From NCBI GenBank assembly GCA_029962745.1, contig CM057151.1, forward strand, positions 7,726,754-7,790,753: a DNA stretch of 64,000 nt, written 5' to 3'. Below, piece after piece: positions 47,701 to 64,000 of the stretch; position 1 is the stretch's first letter, and each line of letters begins with the position of its first letter. Below the pieces are notes generated by a model. It worked only from the letters and a program-made list of their open reading frames with translations, did not search any database and had not been told where the DNA came from. A program made the position numbers and the translations under genes. This stretch comes from Echinometra lucunter. Taxonomy: Eukaryota; Echinodermata; Echinoidea; Camarodonta; Echinometridae.

Positions 47701-48418
47701 GGACATTTAAAAGCCATTTATAAGCACTAAGAGAGTTGGCATCATTTATGCATGCCTTTTTGTAAAATGATGATAGATTTATTTATATTTACATTATGAT
47801 AATGCATAAAGGTTGTTTATTGCATAGTTTATGTGCAACTCAGAGAGGTTAGAAATCCATTTTTATTGGATTCAGATAGAATGAGTCATGATTAGAAATA
47901 GAAAGAAATAGTTATTTTTTATTTTATGTACATTCATTTCTTGAGTAGTGAAAGGTGATATTAATTTACAGAAATATTTAGAATTTATTATTACATATAC
48001 AAGATGTGATTGTTACTTCTAAAATCACATTAGTTTTGATCATTTAATGAATGAGGTTTGTCTAATAATATCTATGTAATAAAATATGGGAAAATATTCT
48101 AATGAATCATTATGACTCTGCAGTTTTTTCTTTTTGACTCTTCATACCGTTCAATCAATTCATAGTGAGATTTAATCACTGTATTATCACATTTGGTGAA
48201 CTAGTGTGAGATTTAACTTGTATACTGGAAAGAAGAACAAATTCATGACATCTCGAGTTTTAGAAATTAGAAATGAGATTTCATAAGAAATCCTGAATTC
48301 TGCATCCTATATTGAGGGTGGGTTTTTTTTTTCCTCACTATTCTTTAATAATACCAAGTGCAAGGCTTTTTTTACTGGTATACATTCTCCTAATTCAGTA
48401 TAATTTACGATAATGGTC

Positions 48419-48772
48419 CAAGGAGGTGTTTCATAAAGCTGTTTGTAAAGTTACGAATGACTTTTGTTTGTAAAGTTACGAATGACTTTACGAATGACTG
48501 GAATATGGCAAGCCAAATGGGATGCCCAAAGTTTTTCCTAACGCTTCAGCAAAGTGTGACTGCATTTTCCATAATCTCAATCAAATTGTGGCAAAAACAT
48601 ATACTTTGCAATAAAAATGTTTGTAAACAGTAGTAATGTTAATCTATGTCTGCATATTTCACCTTTAGCTGATGCAATTTATAATGATTGAGAATCCTAT
48701 TTAGCCTGCCATTTTTAAGTCATTCGTAAAGTCATTTGTAACTTTACGAACAGCTTTATGAAACACCCCCCA
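48419..48772. mobile_element. ~350-bp inverted-repeat element (GTGTTTCATAAAG family)
   Basis: Left end CCAAGGAGGTGTTTCATAAA; right end inverted CTGGGGGGTGTTTCATAAAG. The match continues inward as GCTGTTYGTAAAGTTACRAATGACTTTACGAATG. No coding sequence. Confidence 0.85.
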
Positions 48773-49033
48773 GTTTACTAATATATTCAAATTTTAAGCA
48801 CCAATGAACAAAGAATCCCAGCAAAGGTTGTTTCACATTACAGAAATTATGCATGCAAGGAGGGTTTCATCCATAGAAATGCTATCCTTCAAAATAGCTG
48901 ATTTGAAAAGCTCACTACCAAGAAACATCAACTTGAATTTGTTAGGTGAAACTAGAGTCACAAAAAAAGACATGTCCAGCATGCGGGCAATACAGACAAC
49001 AGTATGCAATTTGAGATCTTCCTGTGTTACTCC

Positions 49034-49387
49034 ATTAAAGGTAGTAGCCCACATTTGCACAAAATTGTTTCAGAATTTGAAGAGAAATAAGCCAATTTCA
49101 ATTGTAAATGACAGATATTTATGTAAACCTATCATGTTATCACATTTACAACAATATTCCAAAGAATAAGTGAAAAATGAATGGTTTTACTCTTAAAGCG
49201 TCGGGAAGACGCCTTTACAAAACAAAGGAAATAAAAGAAAATTTATGTTGAATATTTCCTTCTCAATTGAACGGGAATGTACTGGGATCTAAAACTTTAC
49301 AAGTGTTTTTCTGTGGCTTAAAGCAATCTAAAGTAAAACTTTTGTGCAGAATGGGTGCCACTTGCAACTGTGGGCTTCAACTTTAAG
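49034..49387 (-). mobile_element. TAGTAGCCCA-family element, inverted copy
   Basis: The reverse complement of this interval matches 19226-19582 over its full length, with many substitutions. The left end reads AAGGTAGTAGCCCACATTTG. Being a dispersed repeat, it explains the apparent 121-codon frame overlapping it. Confidence 0.75.
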
Positions 49388-49436
49388 GCTACCTTATTAC
49401 CATGTAAACTTTATTAGCATGTTCATTTTTCCTCCA

Positions 49437-50014
49437 TCTTTCTCTCTCTTTCTTTCTCTCTCTTTCTTTCTCTCTCTCTTCTCCAGGATATATAGAAGCA
49501 AGTTTCCTCTTTGTCTCTATTGACAAAAAATATAGGCATTTACGTTTCTCAATAAATTCCCATGCCATTCTCTTTGTTTCTGCCCATACCTTCTATTTAT
49601 TCAACAGGGCTAAACATTGTTGTGCACAGAAGCATACTTTCAACAATAGACTATCTCATACCATACATTCCAACATATGAGGTCATCCTTTACTAATACG
49701 GAGAGAAAAGGGAGTAAATTTCCTATTACACACGTACATCATTTCAGTTTCCTACCCAGATGAGGATTTATCTAATCCTACAGTGCTCTTTAAGCTGCCT
49801 TTTGAATACAAATGATGAGACAATTCTAGATTAGGTTTAAGGAAGGCAAAAACATCCTGTTTGTGTCAGTGTCAATTGTTGTTGAATGAGCTAGAATGAG
49901 CTAAAAGGATGGAAAAACAACATATTTTGGCAGGAGATTATAGGTTACTCATCTCCCCGCCCTTTCTGTCTGTCTCTCCCCCTCTTTCTCTCTCTCCCTC
50001 TCTTGCTCTCTCCC

Positions 50015-50047
<33 letters not shown>

Positions 50048-50060
50048 GTTTCTCTCTGTA
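49437..50060. repeat. CT/TCTG simple repeats (two clusters)
   Basis: T/C-rich clusters at about 49437-49485 (CTCTCTTTCTTT) and 49965-50060 (CTCTCTCTCCCTCTGTCTGTCTG), with ordinary sequence between them. Confidence 0.8.
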
Positions 50061-52427
50061 TGTCACAAGTCTCTTTGTTCCTGTCTCAATGCCTGCCTTT
50101 CTCTGATTTAACCCTATTCATCTACATGGAAAAAGTCTGGTTCATTAACAAACAAACTTACACTGTATTATGGGAGTGCGATAACTTGGTGAGATTCTTA
50201 CATGTCACACATGTCCTGTTGTTCAAACTTCCTGTTGTTTATTTTGCTTAACAACCAAAAGGTAAATAAAAATTTGATCACATTCCATAAATTTCTTTGT
50301 CTGAAAACTTGACCTAAAAAAAGGAATTCTCATTCTTAGCATTTTATGTTTTTTATGATATATTTTGGTCTGCCCTTTTTTCTCTTTTTTGGTGATATAT
50401 TTTTAGATTTTGTTGGTCATGTGTTTGGTATTGTAATCCTTACTTGAACATTGATTATGATCAGTGACCTATCAAGGAAATTCTTCCTAGGTTATAGTTG
50501 TGTTGGACTGCAATCATTCATTCCTACTAACCTGCTCAATACTATGCCTGAGATAACTAGTGCCGGGGTCTATGGAAAATGTGTGTTATACCTATAAATA
50601 AAAATATTGGGAGGGGGGGGGGGGCATTAATGCATACTTTGAGTGTTATTTCTGTATTTGTTGTGTCACTTGCATTTTCTTTGTACACACACAAAAAAAT
50701 GGGGGGAAAAAAGGGGGTGGTGGTTAAACCAGTTTATTGCTGCATGATAGTGCTGCTTATGAGTATTAATGGGGGGGGGGGGGGAATCTTCAATTTCATG
50801 ACAGGAAAAATATTTCCCATGGAATCAACCACGTCTGGTCATTATGCACAAATTATGAAAATGACCCACAAAAATACGGATTTATCATCACTTAACTTTA
50901 GCACCATGACTAACCATAATCTGCTAATTACTGACCAAATAGGCAACACCCTAGTCCAGGACATCCTCTCTATTTACCATAAACACAAACATCCTTGAAT
51001 TATTACAACACCATGACCCAACACAAGCTAGAATAGCATTTTCATCAACAATTTAATATACATATTGTATTGATGTCTTACATGTATCTACAACCTCAAA
51101 ATATTTTCATAACCATCAATTCCACCTTCAAATATAAGCATATATACAAATCACCAAAGTGATACATGAATGGATTCTCAACAACAAACACATTTCTTTT
51201 TGCTGAGATATGGATATGGAATTACTGGCATTGAAATTTACTTTTTTCAGTTACAAGCCTGCACTTTCATAGCAACTTGAAAGACATCACTGAGCTTGTT
51301 ATTAAAGGAATAACAATGAATATGAAACATAATTAATATATTAACATAAGTATTACATATAAGTTGTCTATTTCCCAAATGGAAAAAAAAAAATCATAAA
51401 TTCTTTCTCTGTTTTCATATTTTTGATTGTTCTTGGATTTACTGTTCCTTTTACAATTCAACCTTCTTTTTCCAGAAATTTCCACTATGAACACTATTAT
51501 TATGCAAATATATTACATGTACATACACACCCTGACTGCAACAACGAAAATTAAATTAATGGGAGAAAATGCAAAATCAAACAAAACAGAAATCAAAGGC
51601 ATATCTTTGATCAACTGCTGGACAAATATTGTAAGCCACGGAAATGGGAAAATACCTTGTACTAAAATTGTAAGTTTACTTGACTTCTGAACTCCACTTG
51701 CACAACATTTTTTACCAAAACTGTGGTAAAGTGATATACACCAAAAAACTTGTGTCATGTATATGTGAATATATAAGTCTATATCATATACATGTGAATG
51801 TATATGTATATGTACTTTGAAGTGACTTTTATACTTTGATTTTTTCAATGGACAATTAATAACTAATACTAACTAAATTGCTTAGTAGGCACATTCCCCT
51901 ACAAAATGGGCAACTTGTACAAAAAAGAATGGATTACTGGATATGTACATAGAGCAAGGCACTGGAATAATAGAATAATAATACATGACTTGAACAATTT
52001 GAGATGCATGTAATAAACACAAAAAGCTGCCTCCATATTTTCCTTTACAACTAGTACATTTGTACTTTCATTTATAATATACAACAGAAAAGAAAAGAAA
52101 AAACATGTAGAAACAAAAAATGAAAGCATTGGTAAAAGAAAGTCCCCTTTTCATATCTTGGCAATGTAAAAGACATACACCAGTCAAAGCTGAAAGAAAA
52201 TATACAAAAGTTAAATTCACAATGAATCATTTTTTCAACATCTATTTTTTCAATTGCAAAAGTTATGCATTTAAAAATCTCAGGATATGATTTCAGTTTG
52301 AAAAGGCACTTTGTTAAACAAAAACAACAAAGAAAATGGAAAAGATTCCCATTTCCTAACATTTCTATAAATTATAATACAGAAATTGTCTGAAGGTCAC
52401 TTAATAAAATGAAAAGAATAGATCTTT

Positions 52428-52495
52428 CTCTCACTCTCTCTCTCTCTCTCCCTCCCTCCCCCACCCCCCCCCTCTCTCTCCATCTCTCTCTCCCT

Positions 52496-52571
<76 letters not shown>

Positions 52572-52575
52572 ATAC
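52428..52575. repeat. (TC)n microsatellite, ~145 bp
   Basis: Includes an uninterrupted CT run of about 60 bp (52502-52564), flanked by CCTCCCTCC and CCCACCCCCCCC stretches. Confidence 0.93.
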
Positions 52576-53566
52576 ATCCACTTCCCACACAATACATCAT
52601 TTACAGGTCATGCCTCTAATAGAAGTTTACATCATATTTTTCTATCATTTGCCATACTGTTTTTATTTAATTATTTAATTTAATATTAAAAATTTTCATT
52701 TCTGCATCCTATATAACTGTGGGAAACAATAAACTATGGGGAAAAATTCTTTTCCATAAAATTATACATACGAGTTCATATTATTTCATAACTACATGGG
52801 GATAAACTTCTTTCATAAAAAATATGAGTGTGACTGCATAGAGCAATACAAGATATCGTATGCCGATAGCTGGGAGAGAGTTAGCTCTATGTAAGAAAAT
52901 ACATATTGTATGAACACTCTTCTTGCTATCAGCATACACTATCAAAGATTGAAAGTACAAGAAAGGAACTGACCATTGTTTCAACATTCACTTTGCATAT
53001 TACACATGCATACATCTTAATTCTTTGCTTCATAAAACCAAGTATCAAAGTCAAACTTGATCACTGATCAGTTTGAGAAATGGGAAAATGGAATTATTTC
53101 CAGGCTTTAAATTTTAAATTTTAAAGACAGAAAAAAATCCCTAAAGAAATCCGGATCCATGCAGTAGGCCTATTATCATCCTATTTAAATAAAAACATCT
53201 TCAATGGACATGATATTGAGGAAATTTCAGCTGACAAAACTCTCTTACAAAGAAAAGTCATGAAGGAGATGTGCAAATGTTAAAGACATGGGACGAAGGA
53301 TTCTTTTTTTCTTTTTTCAGATGAAATAGTGGTCGCTCAACTTTAACCTGGCTTTCAGAGGTCATTGTAGGCAACATGTTCAACGTAGAGTTCTGAGATG
53401 ATAATAGTAAGTCTCTGGACTTCTTGCGCTTTCTTCGTATGCCCATCCCTTCTCTGTTCCTCTTGCAAGTTCAACTCTCCTGCAAGCTCACAGCTCTCTC
53501 AAGTACATGGCAACATGTGCCTTTCATAAAGGATAAGTTTTATTGATATCTCCTGGATGTGCTGTC

Positions 53567-61557
<7,991 letters not shown>

Positions 61558-62015
61558 TCACAGAGAGTCAGAAATGGACAAATGTACATACTACTCTATA
61601 GTGAGAAATACAACCAAAACATTTGTAGACTTATGTACAAAATTTCTCAATGAGCTAAAATGGTATCTTTAGTAGCACCTAATAACAGCACAGTGATAAG
61701 CATTTCTATGAGTAATTTTTTAGTAACTACACATACTCTATGTCATTAAAATAAGATATTTGAGCAAATATTCCGAACAAGTTATCCAAAAATCTGGAAA
61801 CAACATTGCCATGGCACAGCCAGGATTTCAATTGGGAGGGGGGGGCGGCGGTGAGAGGGGAGGTTGCAGGGAAGGGGGAGTTCCCCCCTCCCGCGCAAAG
61901 CACAGAAGCTTTGACATTTCTTTGTTATTGTTCTTTGTCTGCTCATTCTCTTCTTACATTCTCTCACCTTTTTCTCTTGTCTTTTTTGTTGTCATGTTGG
62001 GGGTTGACCGCCCAT

Positions 62016-62023
62016 CGTCCCCC

Positions 62024-62057
<34 letters not shown>

Positions 62058-62072
62058 ACCCCCCCCCCCCCC
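62016..62072. repeat. Poly-C tract (~55 bp, three A interruptions)
   Basis: Nearly pure C across 62020-62072, interrupted by single A residues. It is the longest of many C or G homopolymers in this window. Confidence 0.92.
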
Positions 62073-62529
62073 GTTACGAGGATGGAAAACTAGTACTAGT
62101 TAGAGCTAAGCATCATGAAGATTTGTCAGTCTTCCCATCCCCACTAATAAAATAAAAATAAAGAAAAAGGCTATCAAATTTAGATGTGATGATTCCATGC
62201 AATATATAAAATCCCAGTTAAGGGTATAAATTGGAGGATGTTAGACAGGTTTTCCCTGTTTAAGTTATCAAAACCACTCCTACTTCAATCCCAGTTAGTA
62301 ACTATAACAAAAAGTAACAAGTTACAGTTTAGGGGTTCTTTTCAGAAAGTGTTTCATAAATGCAATCATCTGCAGCGTGACATCCAATTCCAAAATAATA
62401 CACAAAAACCTGTAACACTAAAAAAACTAAACGACAAACATGACAAACAAGCTCACCAAAAGTTATATATACGAGTAAGATATAGCATAATTTCACAAAA
62501 AGAAATCCAGAATCCAGCAACAGCTAAAC

Positions 62530-63029
62530 NNNNNNNNNNNNNNNNNNNNNNNNNNNNNNNNNNNNNNNNNNNNNNNNNNNNNNNNNNNNNNNNNNNNNNN
62601 NNNNNNNNNNNNNNNNNNNNNNNNNNNNNNNNNNNNNNNNNNNNNNNNNNNNNNNNNNNNNNNNNNNNNNNNNNNNNNNNNNNNNNNNNNNNNNNNNNNN
62701 NNNNNNNNNNNNNNNNNNNNNNNNNNNNNNNNNNNNNNNNNNNNNNNNNNNNNNNNNNNNNNNNNNNNNNNNNNNNNNNNNNNNNNNNNNNNNNNNNNNN
62801 NNNNNNNNNNNNNNNNNNNNNNNNNNNNNNNNNNNNNNNNNNNNNNNNNNNNNNNNNNNNNNNNNNNNNNNNNNNNNNNNNNNNNNNNNNNNNNNNNNNN
62901 NNNNNNNNNNNNNNNNNNNNNNNNNNNNNNNNNNNNNNNNNNNNNNNNNNNNNNNNNNNNNNNNNNNNNNNNNNNNNNNNNNNNNNNNNNNNNNNNNNNN
63001 NNNNNNNNNNNNNNNNNNNNNNNNNNNNN
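62530..63029. other. Assembly gap (500 N)
   Basis: Exactly 500 N, placeholder length. Open frames drawn across it are artefacts. Confidence 0.97.
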
Positions 63030-64000
63030 ACTCCCAACCAGAAAAATCTTACCATTTTTATTCCTTTTTTTGGTCTTGAGTACATGACAAGGGAGGGGAG
63101 GGGAGGGGTAGTCAGATTTGATTCGGACGGGGTGTGCCATACCCATACCCATACCCATTTTTAAAGGAGAACGAAAGGAGAACAAAAGTAAAAAAACAAT
63201 TATACCTCATTTTCTATGTGATATTTTAGTGATTTGATTGAACCCAGCAAATCACAGACTTGCACTACTGTTTTTGAGTAAATCTAACTTCAAAACATGG
63301 TTTTCATACGATCTGACACAAATCTGTGTGCTCCCATCTTGTTTGTACTCCCCGGGAAGCATGACGTACAACGAATTTGAGCTCTTTGTTGTGATTGGCT
63401 ATCATTGTGTGAACATGTTAGTGAAATAAATTCTAAAAGAAATATAAATTAACAGCATGGTTCTCGTGAATTTTTTGTTAATATCTGTTTATTTTCATTT
63501 AATTTATCAACTGAATAAAAATAAGGATAATACGAGCAAAACAGCGACTAATATCACGCTAGATTTGCATCATCGAATTAGTCATGCATGTGGATCGTGA
63601 AGTTACTTGCCTGGAAGTGGTCACTGCAAAGAACGCGATGCCACTGTACTTTTATATGTTGATTTTTAAAATTTCTTGACTCTCATTGCTGCTATCCATT
63701 GCTGGAATAATTCTGTTACTTTGAGGATTAGGTAAGGGGAGAAACGTCTTTCCCAGGTTTTTCCCGGTCGTATTGTATCACCTAAAAGTCTGGCATGACG
63801 GCACTTTCAACATGTTTGCTACGTCGCATACAACAGGAGTAGCGCTCAATTACGTCACATCTGCATGGGGGATCTCTCTATTTCTTAACAAAATGGAGAC
63901 ACACAGTAGGTTGAGTGGGTGCTTTGCAGCAGACGGCATATGCATCTTGAAAGTATATTTTGGATAAATCTGGGCGTACAGATGTGCAACTTACATCATA

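Larger units (their letters stand above)
44701..53566. other. Intergenic / 3' UTR region between the convergent MON2 and Rho genes
   Basis: No gene recognised on either strand in about 8.9 kb. It probably includes the MON2 3' UTR (+ strand AATAAA at 46717-46722 and 48078-48083 are candidates) and the Rho 3' UTR (- strand AATAAA at 53538-53543 is only about 25 nt past the stop). It also holds the MITEs at 48419-48772 and 49034-49387 and several CT simple repeats. Confidence 0.6.

Noticed and set aside
48804..49169. 121-codon frame with no low complexity
   Set aside because: Most of it overlaps a dispersed inverted-repeat element that occurs elsewhere in the window; no recognisable domain.

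Overview
This window is animal genomic DNA: AT-rich, with small exons split by long introns, GT-AG splice junctions, many short inverted-repeat (MITE-like) elements, microsatellites and long poly-C/poly-G tracts. The gene content and the repeat style (frequent ACATGTACATGT-type words, many small foldback elements, marked differences between overlapping contigs) suggest a marine deuterostome. An echinoderm, most likely a sea urchin, is my best inference, not something the sequence proves. Three runs of exactly 500 N (25640-25639+500, 41660-42159, 62530-63029) are scaffold gaps of arbitrary size.

Layout. Positions 1-44036 on the + strand hold the last 21 coding exons of a MON2 orthologue, the Golgi/endosome trafficking scaffold related to BIG/GBF-type Arf-GEFs but without a Sec7 domain. 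The 5' part of the gene lies upstream of the window. The 21 exons splice with compatible phases at every junction into one reading frame of 3756 nt (1251 residues plus TGA). One intron is GC-AG, and one exon is only 21 nt. On the - strand, positions 53567-61500 hold a complete three-exon RhoA-type small GTPase (194 residues, ending in the CAAX-like CKIF), with a likely further 5' UTR exon upstream. The two genes converge, with about 9.5 kb between their stop codons that holds no recognisable gene.

The large MON2 intron (14528-37178) contains a sequence of about 10.1 kb present twice (15529-25639 and 26140-36220), separated only by a 500-N gap. This looks like two overlapping contig ends that were not merged, so the true intron is probably near 12 kb.

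The most unusual biology is inside MON2. Four exons (5, 6, 8 and 21) each have partial, splice-site-bearing tandem copies of themselves next to the functional exon. These range from one decayed copy to a six-member series with a 143-bp period (exon 6) and an exact 100-bp array that runs past the stop codon (exon 21). One decayed copy has itself been hit by a MITE. A 21-nt in-frame microexon bridges a position where human MON2 has a matching short peptide. Several families of inverted-repeat elements populate the introns.
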